Counted from the first letter of the stretch, positions 15,481 through 25,722 are shown. The stretch: 64,000 bases of DNA from Exiguobacterium antarcticum DSM 14480 (GCF_000685865.1 NZ_JMKS01000003.1:124001-188000); one strand, 5' to 3'. The notes: generated by a model from the sequence alone, not told the origin. Numbers and translations are program-made.

Positions 15481-15509
15481 AGTGTAGGGGAAGCCCCGCT
15501 TGGTTTCAA
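15481..15509 (-). promoter_or_regulatory. Promoter of the murE operon
   Basis: On the minus strand TTGAAA (15509-15504), a 17-base spacer and TACACT (15486-15481) sit in the 82-base gap between mlpA and murE. The -35 matches 5 of 6 and the -10 4 of 6. Confidence 0.6.
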
Positions 15510-15513
15510 GGTC

Positions 15514-16737
15514 TCACTCATCAATTTCCGGTAGGATGTAAGCTTTTGCCGGTGGTTCACTAAAGATATGGGCAATCATTTCCTGCACGTTTTCCGGTGT
15601 AATCCGTTCTACTTCTTCTAACACTTCTTCTAAAGTCGGATGTGTTCCTAAATGGAGTTCGTTCCGAGCATTACGGTTCATATGACTCGATGTACTCTCA
15701 TTTCCTAAAATCAACGAACCTTTTAATTGTTCAATCCCATCCTCAAGTTCTTTTACCGTCAAACCATGTGCGAGCAAGTGATGGATTTCAGACGCGAGGA
15801 CGGTTTCCACTTCTTCAAGCGTCTCTTTTGATGTTCCGACATAAATCGTAAAGGTCCCATGGTCATCAAACGTCGTATAGTACGAAAAGACAGAATACGC
15901 TAATCCCCGATCTTCCCGAATCGATTGGAACAGGCGGCTCGACATCGTTGCCCCAAACGCATTATTCAACAATGCTAAAGTCGGTAACCGATCGTCGGCG
16001 GAATGAATCGCACGGAAATTATAACAGACATGGACCTGTTCCGTATCTTTTTCCTTACGTAAGGACTCACTTTGTAATGCCGGCTCTTGGATTTGTCGTG
16101 TCGTCTCACTTGGTTCGATGCGACTAAAACGTGTTTTGACCTGTGCGATCAGTTCGTCCGTTACATGACCGGCGATTGAGATGACGATTTGGTCAGGCGC
16201 ATAGGCCTCCTTGACATAATCCAAAATCATTTGACGGCTGAGGCTTTTGACACTTTCTTCTGTTCCAAGAATCGGTCGTGCCATGACGTCCTCCCCATAA
16301 GCAGCAATCGCTAACAATTCATGCACCAAATCATCAGGGGTATCTTCATACATTTTTATTTCTTCAATCACGACCCGCTTTTCTTTTTCGAGTTCTTCTT
16401 CGTCGAATGTCGACTCTAAAAACATGTCTGCTAAGACATCAAATGCCGCAACCGCATGTTCATCTAACGTCTTGACGTAATAACACGTCTGATCCTTACT
16501 CGTGAATGCATTTATATTACCACCCAAGCGATCAAAATAAACGGCGATTTCTTTTGCCGATAGCTGGTTTGTCCCTTTAAACATCATATGTTCGATTAAA
16601 TGGCTGATGCCGTGTTCTTCTTTTGTTTCCGTTCGTGAGCCGGCTTTAATGAAGATACCGGTTGCGACACTCCGTGTATTCGGGATCCGTTCACTGACGA
16701 TACGAACGCCATTTGCTAATGTAAGTTGTTCGACCAT
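15514..16737 (-). CDS. mlpA: M16-family zinc peptidase MlpA
   Basis: A 407-residue insulinase-type (M16) peptidase. The inverted zinc motif HLIEHMMFKGT sits near residues 46-56, with the distal glutamate in EKRVVIEEIKMYED near 120-133. The second half is the inactive M16_C partner domain. The start at 16737 follows AAGGAGG. It lies directly after pnp, as in B. subtilis (mlpA, ymxG), where the gene is reported to influence extracellular protease production. The substrate is unknown. A stem-loop separates it from pnp; no promoter of its own was evident. Confidence 0.93.
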   Translation of the reverse strand: MVEQLTLANGVRIVSERIPNTRSVATGIFIKAGSRTETKEEHGISHLIEHMMFKGTNQLSAKEIAVYFDRLGGNINAFTSKDQTCYYVKTLDEHAVAAFDVLADMFLESTFDEEELEKEKRVVIEEIKMYEDTPDDLVHELLAIAAYGEDVMARPILGTEESVKSLSRQMILDYVKEAYAPDQIVISIAGHVTDELIAQVKTRFSRIEPSETTRQIQEPALQSESLRKEKDTEQVHVCYNFRAIHSADDRLPTLALLNNAFGATMSSRLFQSIREDRGLAYSVFSYYTTFDDHGTFTIYVGTSKETLEEVETVLASEIHHLLAHGLTVKELEDGIEQLKGSLILGNESTSSHMNRNARNELHLGTHPTLEEVLEEVERITPENVQEMIAHIFSEPPAKAYILPEIDE

Positions 16738-16760
16738 GGTCTATTCCTCCTTCAAATATG

Positions 16761-16812
16761 AAACAAGGTGGCTCTCGATGCACGTTCCGCACCGTTGAGC
16801 CACCTTGTTTTC
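16761..16812 (-). terminator. Hairpin between pnp and mlpA
   Basis: AACAAGGTGGCTC and GAGCCACCTTGTT form a perfect 13-bp stem around a 22-base loop immediately after the pnp stop. Only TTT follows on the minus strand, so it may protect or process the pnp mRNA rather than fully terminate. Confidence 0.7.
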
Positions 16813-16813
16813 A

Positions 16814-19033
16814 TTAGTTACGACGTGGTGGACGTTGTCCGTCACGTGGTGGGCGAGATCCAGTATCCCGACGCGGCGGGCGGTTGTCACGCTCTGTTTT
16901 TTTCTTTTCATCATATGCGGCACGATCTTCAGCATTCATACCTTCAACAAGAAGTACTTTATGCGAAGCATTGACACGACCTTTGTCATCAACTTCCGTG
17001 ACGCGGACTTTCAATTTGTCGCCTAGTTTGACGACATCTTCGGTTTGGCCGACACGCTCAAGCGCTAGTTCCGAGATATGCACAAGGGCATCTTTTCCTT
17101 TAAACAATTCGACGAACGCTCCGAATTTTTCGACGCGGCGAACCGTTCCGTCAAATTCTTCACCGATGACGACTTCACGAACGATGTCTTCAATCAACTG
17201 ACGCGCACGATTGATGCCGTCTTGATCCGTTGATGCGATGAAGACGGTTCCGTCTTGATCGATATCGATCTTAACCCCTGTCTCATCGATGATGCTATTG
17301 ATGACTTTACCGCCGGGTCCAATCACATCACGGATTTTATCCGGATTGATTTTGAGTGTGACGATTTTTGGTGCATATTTAGACAACTCGACACGTGGTT
17401 CAGCAATCACTGAATTCATGTGTTCCAAGATGTGTAAACGACCGAGACGTGCTTGTTCTAGTGCCTCTTCAAGGATTTGACGCGTGATACCACCAATCTT
17501 CATATCCATTTGAAGAGCGGTAACACCATCTTTTGTACCAGCCACTTTAAAGTCCATATCGCCGAGATGGTCTTCCATTCCTTGGATATCGGTTAAGATG
17601 GAGTAGTTTTCGCCTTCTTTGATCAAGCCCATCGCGATACCTGCAACTGGTGCTTTAAGAGGGACACCGGCATCCATCATCGCAAGAATCGATCCACAGA
17701 TCGATGCCTGTGAAGACGATCCGTTTGATTCAAGTACTTCTGATACCAGGCGGATCGTATACGGGAAATCTGTTTCTGACGGTAAAACAGGTAACAAAGC
17801 GCGCTCACCAAGAGCTCCGTGTCCGATTTCCCGGCGGCCCGGTGCACGCATCGGACGTGCTTCTCCGACTGAGAACGGTGGGAAGTTGTAATGATGCATG
17901 AATCGTTTTTCAGCTTTCACCCCGAGACCATCGATGATTTGAGCATCGCCTGCGACACCTAGTGTTGCGACAGACAAGACTTGTGTTTGACCACGTGTGA
18001 ACAGACCTGAACCGTGTGCACGTGGCAACAATCCGATTTCTGAATCGAGTGGACGAATCTCAGCAAGTCCTCGTCCATCTGGACGGACTTTATCTTCTGT
18101 GATCAATCGACGGACTTCTGTTTTGACGAATTTATTCAAGACACCTGAAACTTCTGCTAATTGTGCTTCCGTGATGGAATCATCTGCTGCATACTGATCG
18201 ATGTATTTCGAAATGACTTCGTTGATCGCGAGATCACGTGCTTGTTTTTCTTCGACTTGAACCGCTGCCGTCACTTCTGCAAGTGCTTCTGTTTTCAGGC
18301 GAGAGACAAGCGTCTCGTCAAATGAAGACACCGTATAGGCGAATTTTTCTTTGCCGACTGCTGCGACGATTTCTTCTTGGAACGCAATCAATGTCTTGAT
18401 GACATCATGTCCGAGGAGGATCGCTTCGAGCATCGCTTCTTCCGATACTTCTTTTGCACCCGCTTCAACCATGTTGACCGCGTGTTTTGTTCCTGCTACT
18501 TGAAGGTCGATATCACTTGCAGCCGCTTGACTTAATGACGGATTGATGATGAATGCACCATCGACACGACCAATCGTGACACCTGCAATCGGACCATCAA
18601 ATGGAATGTCTGAAATCGACAGGGCAATCGATGCCCCGATCATCGCGGCTACTTCCGGTGAGTTATCTTCGTCTGACGATAAGACCGTCGTCGCAACTTG
18701 AATGTCATGACGGAAACCGTCTGGGAACAATGGACGAATCGGACGGTCGATCAAACGTGACGTCAAAATCGCGTTTTCACCTGGACGTCCTTCACGTTTT
18801 AAGAAACCACCAGGAATCTTACCTGCTGCATATAATTTTTCTTCATAGTTCACTGTTAATGGGAAGAAATCCAAGTCTTTTGGTTGTTTTGACGCAACGA
18901 CCGTCGCAAGAACTGCTGTCTCACCATAACGGATCAAAGCTGCTCCGTTCGCTTGTTTGGCCAGTTGACCGATTTCAATTGTTAAAGGACGTCCACCGAG
19001 TTCGGTCGAAAACGTCTGTTTTGTTTGTGACAT
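16814..19033 (-). CDS. pnp: Polyribonucleotide nucleotidyltransferase (PNPase)
   Basis: A 739-residue phosphorolytic 3'-5' exoribonuclease. Two RNase PH domains (about 1-215 and 310-540, the second with [15 protein letters not shown] and the GDAQIIDG region) flank an alpha-helical linker. They are followed by a KH domain ([18 protein letters not shown]) and an S1 domain ([18 protein letters not shown]), then an arginine/proline-rich tail. The start at 19033 has GAGGGGA 7 bases upstream; a longer frame to 19069 is not needed. The order rpsO-pnp-mlpA is as in Bacillus. A promoter and the rpsO terminator lie upstream. Confidence 0.97.
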   Translation of the reverse strand: MSQTKQTFSTELGGRPLTIEIGQLAKQANGAALIRYGETAVLATVVASKQPKDLDFFPLTVNYEEKLYAAGKIPGGFLKREGRPGENAILTSRLIDRPIRPLFPDGFRHDIQVATTVLSSDEDNSPEVAAMIGASIALSISDIPFDGPIAGVTIGRVDGAFIINPSLSQAAASDIDLQVAGTKHAVNMVEAGAKEVSEEAMLEAILLGHDVIKTLIAFQEEIVAAVGKEKFAYTVSSFDETLVSRLKTEALAEVTAAVQVEEKQARDLAINEVISKYIDQYAADDSITEAQLAEVSGVLNKFVKTEVRRLITEDKVRPDGRGLAEIRPLDSEIGLLPRAHGSGLFTRGQTQVLSVATLGVAGDAQIIDGLGVKAEKRFMHHYNFPPFSVGEARPMRAPGRREIGHGALGERALLPVLPSETDFPYTIRLVSEVLESNGSSSQASICGSILAMMDAGVPLKAPVAGIAMGLIKEGENYSILTDIQGMEDHLGDMDFKVAGTKDGVTALQMDMKIGGITRQILEEALEQARLGRLHILEHMNSVIAEPRVELSKYAPKIVTLKINPDKIRDVIGPGGKVINSIIDETGVKIDIDQDGTVFIASTDQDGINRARQLIEDIVREVVIGEEFDGTVRRVEKFGAFVELFKGKDALVHISELALERVGQTEDVVKLGDKLKVRVTEVDDKGRVNASHKVLLVEGMNAEDRAAYDEKKKTERDNRPPRRDTGSRPPRDGQRPPRRN

Positions 19034-19072
19034 GCACAAATCCCCTCTCACTTCTATCCGTTTTTTCATTCA

Positions 19073-19100
19073 AATCTAATTATGGATGTTCTTGCGTCAA
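19073..19100 (-). promoter_or_regulatory. Possible promoter of pnp
   Basis: On the minus strand TTGACG (19100-19095), a 16-base spacer and TAGATT (19078-19073) lie between the rpsO terminator and pnp. Confidence 0.5.
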
Positions 19101-19116
19101 ATGTCCATGAATCGGC

Positions 19117-19152
19117 AAAAAAAAGAAGCAGGAGACGATGCTCCTACTTCTT
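19117..19152 (-). terminator. Terminator of rpsO
   Basis: On the minus strand AGAAGTAGGAG pairs with CTCCTGCTTCT (one G-T pair) over a 6-base loop and is followed by a run of T. It lies 16 bases after the rpsO stop. Confidence 0.93.
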
Positions 19153-19167
19153 GTTGATCTGTTCAGA

Positions 19168-19437
19168 TTAGCGACGAAGACCAAGACGCTCGATCAATGA
19201 ACGGTAACGTGAAACATCCTTGTTACGAAGGTATGTGAGCAAGTTACGGCGACGACCAACCATTTTCAAGAGACCACGACGTGAGTGGTGATCCTTTTTG
19301 TGTGTACGTAAGTGATCGTTTAAAGTTGTGATCTGTTCAGTTAAAACAGCAACTTGTACTTCCGGCGAACCAGTATCGCCTTGTTTCGTAGCATAAGCTT
19401 CGATAATTTCATTTTTACGTTCTTTAGTGAGTGCCAT
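19168..19437 (-). CDS. rpsO: 30S ribosomal protein S15
   Basis: An 89-residue protein starting [18 protein letters not shown] and ending [12 protein letters not shown], the full S15 pattern with the 16S-binding segment [19 protein letters not shown]. It joins the 30S platform by binding the 16S central domain. The start at 19437 follows GGAGGTGGAG, and 89 residues is the family's usual length. It has a very strong promoter, a leader of about 90 bases and its own terminator, so it forms an independent unit between ribF and pnp. Confidence 0.98.
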   Translation of the reverse strand: MALTKERKNEIIEAYATKQGDTGSPEVQVAVLTEQITTLNDHLRTHKKDHHSRRGLLKMVGRRRNLLTYLRNKDVSRYRSLIERLGLRR

Positions 19438-19529
19438 TGTCACTCCACCTCCATCTTTTGAATGACCGTATTGCCGAGCATCGGATGGTGAGACCTGATG
19501 CCAAGCCAACCGGCTGTACGTATTCGTAC
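19438..19529 (-). other. rpsO 5' leader (possible S15 autoregulatory region)
   Basis: The roughly 90-base untranslated leader between the rpsO promoter and start codon holds short inverted segments (for example GCATCAGG/CCATCCGATGC on the minus strand). S15 is known to repress its own mRNA through diverse leader structures in several bacteria. I cannot confirm a specific fold here. Confidence 0.3.
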
Positions 19530-19535
19530 TGACTC

Positions 19536-19564
19536 ATCATAACGAACCACTGCCGGTCTGTCAA
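19536..19564 (-). promoter_or_regulatory. Strong promoter of rpsO
   Basis: On the minus strand a perfect TTGACA (19564-19559), a 17-base spacer and TATGAT (19541-19536). The -35 overlaps the last codons of ribF. This is the closest match to the sigma-A consensus in the window. Confidence 0.88.
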
Positions 19565-20490
19565 ACGGTTAATGCCTGTAATGCATTGATTTTATCCTGT
19601 GCCAGCTGTGTCTTCAAACTATCGATGCCGTCAAATGCACGTTCGTCTCGTAAGTACGCCATCCACTCCAGCTTCAGTTCTTGTCCGTATAAATCTTCAT
19701 CGAACTGTAAGAGGTGGGTTTCGATGCTGACGTCCCCTGTTTCATAAAATGTCGGACGCCGTCCGATATTCGTCATCGCCGGATATTTCCGCCCATCTTC
19801 TAAATGGACAAACGTCGCATATACCCCTAATTTCGGAATGACATACGAAAATTCAGGTCGGATGTTCGCTGTCGGAAAACCAATCTGCCTACCACGGGCA
19901 TCACCATGGATGACGATCCCTTTCGTTTGGTATGGCTCACCTAATAACGTAGCCGCCTCCGAGACAGCCCCGCTCGCTAACAAATGCCGAATCCGGGTCG
20001 AACTCACCTTTTCCTTGTCCGCTTGATGTTCGGAGACCGTCGTATGATCAAATCGTCCCCGACTATGAAAATCGAGCGTCTCCATTTTCCCTACACCAAA
20101 TCGACCGTACGAATAATCAAAACCTGCTACGATATGGCAGGCTCCTGCCGCAATCAAATAATGATCGACAAAATCTTGTGGGGATAATTCAGAAAACGTA
20201 ATGGTAAATTCGATGACATAGACCCGATCAATTCCAAGTTGCGCCATCTTCTCCAGTTTCCGGTCAAGCGGTGTAATATAGCGAACCTGTTCTGTTCCCT
20301 GTCCAAGCACCTGTTTCGGATGAGGATCAAACGTCATGACAGCTACTGGTACGTTCAATTGACGTCCTTTTTCCAGTGCTACTTGTAAGACACGTTGGTG
20401 TCCAAGATGTACGCCATCAAAAAATCCAAGTGCGATGACGGCTGGATCTTCTACCGGTCGTTCTGGATATGTTAAGTGAATGATGTCCAT
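19561..20490 (-). CDS. ribF: Bifunctional riboflavin kinase / FAD synthetase
   Basis: A 309-residue enzyme that converts riboflavin to FMN and FMN to FAD. The N-terminal nucleotidyltransferase half has LGFFDGVHLGHQRVL near residue 22 and a DYSYGRFG loop near 125. The C-terminal flavokinase half has GDARGRQIGFPTANI near 195-210 and SIETHLLQFDEDLYG near 255. Length and layout are standard. It follows truB by 17 bases as in Bacillus (there called ribC), and the rpsO promoter overlaps its 3' end. Confidence 0.96.
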   Translation of the reverse strand: MDIIHLTYPERPVEDPAVIALGFFDGVHLGHQRVLQVALEKGRQLNVPVAVMTFDPHPKQVLGQGTEQVRYITPLDRKLEKMAQLGIDRVYVIEFTITFSELSPQDFVDHYLIAAGACHIVAGFDYSYGRFGVGKMETLDFHSRGRFDHTTVSEHQADKEKVSSTRIRHLLASGAVSEAATLLGEPYQTKGIVIHGDARGRQIGFPTANIRPEFSYVIPKLGVYATFVHLEDGRKYPAMTNIGRRPTFYETGDVSIETHLLQFDEDLYGQELKLEWMAYLRDERAFDGIDSLKTQLAQDKINALQALTV

Positions 20491-20507
20491 TCCTGATCTC
20501 TCCGATC

Positions 20508-21416
20508 TTAATCGATTTGTAACATGACTTCAACACGTCCCATACTGATTTCAGGATCAAGCCGATAGATCGCTAAAGGGACGCCTTCTTCATTATAGAC
20601 AGTAAATCGTTCAAATTCGACCGGAATGCTTGGCAGCTTGGCACCGTTTAATACACGGGCTGCCGTTTCAGCGTCGACAGTCAGACGTGGCCATTTTTGG
20701 ATCACCTGTTCAATCGGTAGGACATACTGCATCCGCTCTTCGATCGTCTCACACGCTTCTAACGTCGCTAGCGTGACTGCATCCACTTCAGACATCGCAC
20801 CCGAGCTTGTTCGGCGCAGATCACTCATATGTGCAGCGTATCCTAAGCGTTCACCGATCTCTACTGCCAACGTTCGAATGTAGGTACCTTTTCCACACGC
20901 AATCTCAATCCGAAAACGACAGAGACCGTCCTCAAATGTCACTTCAGAAGTCCGCTCCAACGCATCGATTTGGACGATCCGTGTCGGTCGTTCCACTTCA
21001 ATTCCTTTTCGCGCATATTCGTATAGTTTTTTTCCGTTCACTTTGACGGCAGAATAATAAGGGGGTGTCTGCTGAATCTGCCCCGTCAATTGTTCCAACA
21101 CTTCATCAATCATTTGATCAGAAATCGAATCCGATATGACAGGTGTCTCGTGCACTGTCTCCCCGTGTGCATCTTCTGTCGTCGTCGCGTAACCAATCGT
21201 CACTTCTGCCGCATATGTTTTTCCTTCATCCGTAATGAAACGCGCAAGCTTCGTCGCTCGGCCTAAACAAATGGGTAAGACTCCCGTCACTTCTGGATCA
21301 AGTGTACCCGTATGTCCCACTTTTTTAGTTTGAAAAAGGCGACGCAGTCGAAAGACACAGTCGTGGCTTGTCATGCCTGCCGGTTTATCTAACGGTAATA
21401 CTCCGATGGGTTCCAT
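20508..21416 (-). CDS. truB: tRNA pseudouridine-55 synthase
   Basis: A 302-residue TruB that makes the universal pseudouridine 55 in the tRNA T-loop. The catalytic aspartate lies in KVGHTGTLDPEVTGVLP (near residues 32-48), with the PPYYSAVKVNGKKLYEYAR motif near 118-136 and the CGKGTYIRTLA segment near 173. The ribosome site GAGGAGG precedes ATG 21416. A hairpin separates it from rbfA although the operon order is the usual one. Confidence 0.97.
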   Translation of the reverse strand: MEPIGVLPLDKPAGMTSHDCVFRLRRLFQTKKVGHTGTLDPEVTGVLPICLGRATKLARFITDEGKTYAAEVTIGYATTTEDAHGETVHETPVISDSISDQMIDEVLEQLTGQIQQTPPYYSAVKVNGKKLYEYARKGIEVERPTRIVQIDALERTSEVTFEDGLCRFRIEIACGKGTYIRTLAVEIGERLGYAAHMSDLRRTSSGAMSEVDAVTLATLEACETIEERMQYVLPIEQVIQKWPRLTVDAETAARVLNGAKLPSIPVEFERFTVYNEEGVPLAIYRLDPEISMGRVEVMLQID

Positions 21417-21427
21417 TAAAATTCCTC

Positions 21428-21461
21428 CTCAAAAAGGGCAACCACACCTGTGGCTGCCCTT
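21428..21461 (-). terminator. Hairpin terminator between rbfA and truB
   Basis: On the minus strand AAGGGCAGCCACA and TGTGGTTGCCCTT form a 13-bp stem (one G-T pair) around a tight GG-type loop, followed by TTTTT. It lies 7 bases after the rbfA stop inside a conserved gene string, so partial readthrough is expected. Confidence 0.85.
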
Positions 21462-21467
21462 GTCTTG

Positions 21468-21809
21468 TTAATCCTTGTTCAAGTTCCGGAGCAACTCGTC
21501 AATCCGTGATCCGTACTCGACTGATGTGTCAATCTCAAATAACAGTTCAGGTGTCTTACGTAAACGGATCCGTGATCCGATTTCTTTGCGCATGAACCCT
21601 TTTGATTTTTCAAGTCCGACCCGTGCTTCTTCCCGCACCGTTTCATCTCCGAGCACTGAATAAAAGATCGTTGCTTGTTGCAAGTCCCCTGTCACCTCGA
21701 CACCTGTGACGGTGATCGGCTTGACACGTGGATCGTTGACATCTTTAATCAACATTTGCGTAATTTCTTTCCGTACTTGTTCTGCTACACGATTCGAGCG
21801 TACACTCAT
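21468..21809 (-). CDS. rbfA: Ribosome-binding factor A
   Basis: A 113-residue RbfA (MSVRSNRVAEQVRKEITQML at the N-terminus, then DPRVKPITVTGVEVTGDLQQA). It is a KH-fold assembly factor that binds the immature 30S subunit near helix 1 of 16S RNA and is needed for growth in the cold. GGAGGG precedes the ATG. It follows infB by 36 bases, as in most Bacillota. Confidence 0.97.
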   Translation of the reverse strand: MSVRSNRVAEQVRKEITQMLIKDVNDPRVKPITVTGVEVTGDLQQATIFYSVLGDETVREEARVGLEKSKGFMRKEIGSRIRLRKTPELLFEIDTSVEYGSRIDELLRNLNKD

Positions 21810-21845
21810 TTGTAATCCCTCCAGTTCGGATTCTGATCCGTTCTG

Positions 21846-24014
21846 TTACTTCCGTTTTACTTCTTCCATGACGAATGCTTCGATGACGTCATCAACCTTG
21901 ATATCATCGTAACGTTCAATCTTGATTCCACATTCGTAACCTGTTGCGACTTCTTTCACATCGTCTTTGAAACGACGTAACGTATCGAGCTTCCCTTCGA
22001 AAATAACGATGCTGTCACGAACTACACGAACGCCTGCTGCACGTGTCAACTTACCTTCCGTGACATAACCACCAGCAATCGTTCCGACTTTCGAAACTTT
22101 GATGACGTCGCGCACTTCTGCTTGACCGATGATTTTCTCGATGAATTCTGGATCAAGTAATCCTTTCATCGCTTGTTCAATTTCTTCAATGGCATTGTAG
22201 ATGATCCGGTGAAGACGAATCTCGACTTTCTCTTGATCGGCCATTGATTTTGCATTACCATCCGGACGAACGTTGAAACCGATGATGATGGCGTTTGCTG
22301 CTGAAGCAAGGATGACGTCTCCTTCGGTAATCGCACCGACACCGGAGTGAACGATGTTGATTTTAACGCCTTCGACATCGATTTTCTTGAGTGAACCAGC
22401 AAGAGCCTCGACTGAACCTTGAACATCCCCCTTGATGATGATGTTGAGGTCCTTGACTTCACCCTCTTTGATGCGATCAAAAAGATCTTCGAGACTGACT
22501 TTTGCCGAGTCACGACGTTGCGCCTCGATTTCACGTTGATAACGTGCTTCACCGATTTGACGCGCTTTTTTCTCATCTTCAAAGGCGATGAATTGATCAC
22601 CCGCTTTTGGCACATCGTTTAACCCTGTGATTTCGATTGGCGTCGATGGTCCCACTTCTTTGACACGACGACCGATATCGCTCACCATTGCCCGGATCCG
22701 ACCGAACGTATGACCGACAACAATCGGGTCTCCGACACGAAGTGTTCCGTGTTGCACGAGTAACGTCGCAACAGGTCCACGACCTTTATCGAGTTTAGCC
22801 TCGATGACTGTACCACGACCATGCATCTCTGGTGTTGACTGATATTCTTGGACTTCTGAAACAAGAAGAATCATTTCTAACAATTCGTCGATTCCGTCAC
22901 CTTTTAAAGCTGAAACCGGTACGAAAATCGTATCGCCGCCCCAATCCTCTGCGACAAGACCAAACTCTGTCAACTCTTGTTTGACACGGTCCGGATTTGC
23001 GCCTTCTTTGTCCATCTTGTTGACAGCAACGATGATCGGAACACCAGCTGCCTTCGCATGACTGATGGCTTCTTCTGTTTGCGGCATGACACCGTCATCT
23101 GCTGCGACGACGATGATCGCGATATCCGTGACATCTGCACCACGCGCACGCATTGTCGTAAAGGCGGCGTGACCTGGTGTATCGAGGAATGTGATTTTCT
23201 TTCCATCGATTTCAACTTGGTAAGCACCGATATGTTGCGTGATTCCGCCGGCTTCACCTGCAGTAACTTTTGTGTTCCGAATCGAGTCAAGCAATGTTGT
23301 TTTACCGTGGTCGACGTGTCCCATGATCGTAACGACCGGTGGACGCTCTGACAACGTATAATCTTCTAAGTTCAACTCATATGCATCAAATTCCGTCTCA
23401 TCGACTTGGACTGTCTTCTCGACTTCAAAACCGAAGTCAGATGCTAACAATTCGACCGTCTCATCATCGAGATCCTGGTTGATTGTCGCCATGACACCCA
23501 TTCCCATCAATTTCATGATGAGTTCGTTTGGTTTTTTGTCCATTTTTTCAGCAAGTTCACCCACTGTTAAGTTGTCAGCGTATTGAACGACGTTTGCCAT
23601 TGCTTCTTCTTGCGCACGACGTGCCGCTTTTCGTTGACTTGATTTTGAATTCGGGTCTGCTACTTCTAATTTACGTGGTTCTGCCTTTTTCTGCGGACGG
23701 CGTTTGCCACCACGGTTGTTGCGGTTACCGAATTCTGGACGTCCGCCTTTCGTATTGCGTGATTGGTTCCCTGCTGGTTTGTTAGTTGTTCCTGGTCTGT
23801 TCGGTTTATTGTCTGATTTCACTTGTTTTGGAGCCTCCGTTTTTTGGACCCGATGTTTCTCGGGATTAAATACTTTGTCGAGTTGCTGTACTGTCTGTTC
23901 ATCTAAGACCGCCATATGGTTCTTGACTGGTTTTTCCAGCTTTTCGAGCTGGGCGATGACCTGCTTACTCGTTACGTTCTGTTCTTTCGCGAATTCGTAT
24001 ACACGTTTACCCAA
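21846..24014 (-). CDS. infB: Translation initiation factor IF-2
   Basis: A 722-residue GTPase that delivers initiator tRNA to the ribosome. The N-terminal IF2N domain ([21 protein letters not shown]) is followed by a short basic Asn/Gly-rich linker (about 60-135) and a second IF2N region. The G domain has GHVDHGKTT near 230, [15 protein letters not shown] and NKMDKEG. Domains II to IV end the protein. I prefer the TTG start at 24014 (MGKRVYEF), because GGAGG lies 8 bases upstream; the GTG at 24023 touches that site. It is centrally placed in the nusA operon. Confidence 0.97.
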   Translation of the reverse strand: MGKRVYEFAKEQNVTSKQVIAQLEKLEKPVKNHMAVLDEQTVQQLDKVFNPEKHRVQKTEAPKQVKSDNKPNRPGTTNKPAGNQSRNTKGGRPEFGNRNNRGGKRRPQKKAEPRKLEVADPNSKSSQRKAARRAQEEAMANVVQYADNLTVGELAEKMDKKPNELIMKLMGMGVMATINQDLDDETVELLASDFGFEVEKTVQVDETEFDAYELNLEDYTLSERPPVVTIMGHVDHGKTTLLDSIRNTKVTAGEAGGITQHIGAYQVEIDGKKITFLDTPGHAAFTTMRARGADVTDIAIIVVAADDGVMPQTEEAISHAKAAGVPIIVAVNKMDKEGANPDRVKQELTEFGLVAEDWGGDTIFVPVSALKGDGIDELLEMILLVSEVQEYQSTPEMHGRGTVIEAKLDKGRGPVATLLVQHGTLRVGDPIVVGHTFGRIRAMVSDIGRRVKEVGPSTPIEITGLNDVPKAGDQFIAFEDEKKARQIGEARYQREIEAQRRDSAKVSLEDLFDRIKEGEVKDLNIIIKGDVQGSVEALAGSLKKIDVEGVKINIVHSGVGAITEGDVILASAANAIIIGFNVRPDGNAKSMADQEKVEIRLHRIIYNAIEEIEQAMKGLLDPEFIEKIIGQAEVRDVIKVSKVGTIAGGYVTEGKLTRAAGVRVVRDSIVIFEGKLDTLRRFKDDVKEVATGYECGIKIERYDDIKVDDVIEAFVMEEVKRK

Positions 24015-24029
24015 AAGATCCACCTCCAG

Positions 24030-24332
24030 TTAATCGTTCGAGAGGAGTTCAGTTAGCTTTTTCGCAAATCCGGCTTCGTTGACTGACACGACGACACGCG
24101 CATCTTTTCCAAGTGCATGCCCAAGGATATTTCGGTCCGCAACTTCGATATACGGGACACGATAACTTGTACACTTATCTGTTACTTTCTTACGCGTGGC
24201 AGCCCCCGCATCTGCTGCTAAGAGGACAAGTTTGGCTTGTCCTCCCCGTACTTCTTTCAGTACGAGTTCTTCTCCAGTCGTCACTTTCCGCGCTCGGTTC
24301 GCGAGACCAAGGAGCGATTCCCATTTACTCAT
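24030..24332 (-). CDS. ylxQ: L7Ae-family ribosomal protein YlxQ
   Basis: A 100-residue protein of the L7Ae/L30e/S12e fold, which binds kink-turn RNA. The core reads [13 protein letters not shown] and [16 protein letters not shown]. The start at 24332 has GGGAGG 6 bases upstream and overlaps the ylxR stop by 8 bases; the longer frame to 24374 is rejected. It sits between ylxR and infB as in Bacillus. Kink-turn binding is known for the family; the cellular role is poorly defined. Confidence 0.94.
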   Translation of the reverse strand: MSKWESLLGLANRARKVTTGEELVLKEVRGGQAKLVLLAADAGAATRKKVTDKCTSYRVPYIEVADRNILGHALGKDARVVVSVNEAGFAKKLTELLSND

Positions 24333-24594
24333 GTGTACCTCCCGCGATCGCAAGCAATTGATCATATAACGCATCCGTCGTTTTGACTTTCAGATGATGA
24401 TCGAGTGTGCGTTTCTTTTTTGCTGTCGCAATGACAGTGACGTCCTTTGTCAAATAGGCTCCTCGCCCATTCATTTTACCATTAAGATCGACGACAACCT
24501 CACTATCAGGTGTTCGAACGACCCGAATTAGTTCTTTTTTAGGACGCATTTCTTGTGTGATGACACATTTACGTAATGGTACCTTTTTTTGCAC
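24325..24594 (-). CDS. ylxR: YlxR-family RNA-binding protein (DUF448)
   Basis: An 89-residue basic protein with the YlxR motif [21 protein letters not shown] and the conserved GRGAYL segment near residue 43-48. The start is GTG at 24594, three bases after the nusA stop, with GAGGAA inside the nusA end. Family members have been linked to RNA binding and, in B. subtilis, to transcription control of metabolic genes. It belongs to the conserved nusA-ylxR-ylxQ-infB string. Confidence 0.94.
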   Translation of the reverse strand: MQKKVPLRKCVITQEMRPKKELIRVVRTPDSEVVVDLNGKMNGRGAYLTKDVTVIATAKKKRTLDHHLKVKTTDALYDQLLAIAGGTHE

Positions 24595-24597
24595 GAA

Positions 24598-25722
24598 TTA
24601 TTCCTCGCCTTCGACTTGGACCGTTTCCATGTCAACTGCTTCTGTTACAGGCTCTGCTTTCAAGAAGACATCTTTCAGCCCCATTGACTCTGCTTCGGAT
24701 TCACTCTTGATATCAATCTTCCAACCTGTCAATTTCGCTGCGAGACGGGCATTTTGACCACGTTTCCCGATGGCGAGTGACAATTGGAAGTCAGGAACGA
24801 CAACAATCGTTGCTTTCGCTGGTTCATTGACATATACCGCCACGACTTGCGCTGGGCTTAAGGCGTTCGCTACATATTCTTTTGGATCATCGGAATAACG
24901 GACGATATCGATTTTCTCACCGTTCAACTCGTTGACGATACGCTGAACACGTGCTCCTTTTTGACCCACACATGCACCAACTGGATCAATTTCATCGGAA
25001 GCAACGGCAATCTTCGAACGGTCACCCGCTTCACGTGCGACTGACTTCACTTCGACTTCACCACTCGCGATTTCGGGTACTTCAATTTCAAAGAGACGTT
25101 TCAGCAACCCTGGATGTGTCCGCGAAACAAGGATCGAAGCGCCTGATCCTTTGACCATCGGATCGACTTTCGTGACATAGACTTTGATGTATTCCCGGAT
25201 TCCAAATCGTTCGTTTGGCATCTGTTCATGTGTCGTCAAGACCGCTTCGATTCCCTCGAGGTTGACGTAGAGATTACGGGCGTCCTGACGTTCGACCATC
25301 CCCGTCATGATCTCATCTTCGCGGTCAGCAAAGTGATTATAAATCCGTTCCCGTTCTGCTTCTCGCATCTTTTGTGTCACGATTTGTTTTGCCGTCTGAG
25401 CAGCAACACGACCAAAATCACCAGGCGTGACCTCGACCTTATGGAAATCCCCGAGTTCATAGGTTGGATCGATTTCGTGTGCTTCCTCGAGTGACAGTTG
25501 TTCTTCCGGTTGTGTTAACCGTTCGACCACTTCTTTGAGGGCAAAAACACGAATATCTCCTGTTTTTTGGTCAAACTCAACCTTAACTGCCTCCGACTCT
25601 TTTCCAAAGTTGCGACGGTAAGCGGAAATCAATGCTTGTTCTAACGCATCGATGATGATATTTTTATCAATCTCTTTTTCTTTTGCGATTTGTTCGATTG
25701 CTTCGAGTAACTGTGGTCCCAT
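24598..25722 (-). CDS. nusA: Transcription termination/antitermination factor NusA
   Basis: A 374-residue RNA polymerase-binding factor. The N-terminal domain (residues 1-125; LLEAIEQIAKEKEIDKN), an S1 domain (about 130-200; MTGMVERQDARNLYVNLEGIEAVL) and two KH domains (GACVGQKGARVQRIVNEL near 243, and LSLAIGKRGQNARLAAKLTG near 310) are present. The acidic repeats of E. coli NusA are absent, as in other Bacillota. It stimulates pausing and intrinsic termination. The operon leader carries a terminator-like hairpin that could be its own target. Confidence 0.97.
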   Translation of the reverse strand: MGPQLLEAIEQIAKEKEIDKNIIIDALEQALISAYRRNFGKESEAVKVEFDQKTGDIRVFALKEVVERLTQPEEQLSLEEAHEIDPTYELGDFHKVEVTPGDFGRVAAQTAKQIVTQKMREAERERIYNHFADREDEIMTGMVERQDARNLYVNLEGIEAVLTTHEQMPNERFGIREYIKVYVTKVDPMVKGSGASILVSRTHPGLLKRLFEIEVPEIASGEVEVKSVAREAGDRSKIAVASDEIDPVGACVGQKGARVQRIVNELNGEKIDIVRYSDDPKEYVANALSPAQVVAVYVNEPAKATIVVVPDFQLSLAIGKRGQNARLAAKLTGWKIDIKSESEAESMGLKDVFLKAEPVTEAVDMETVQVEGEE

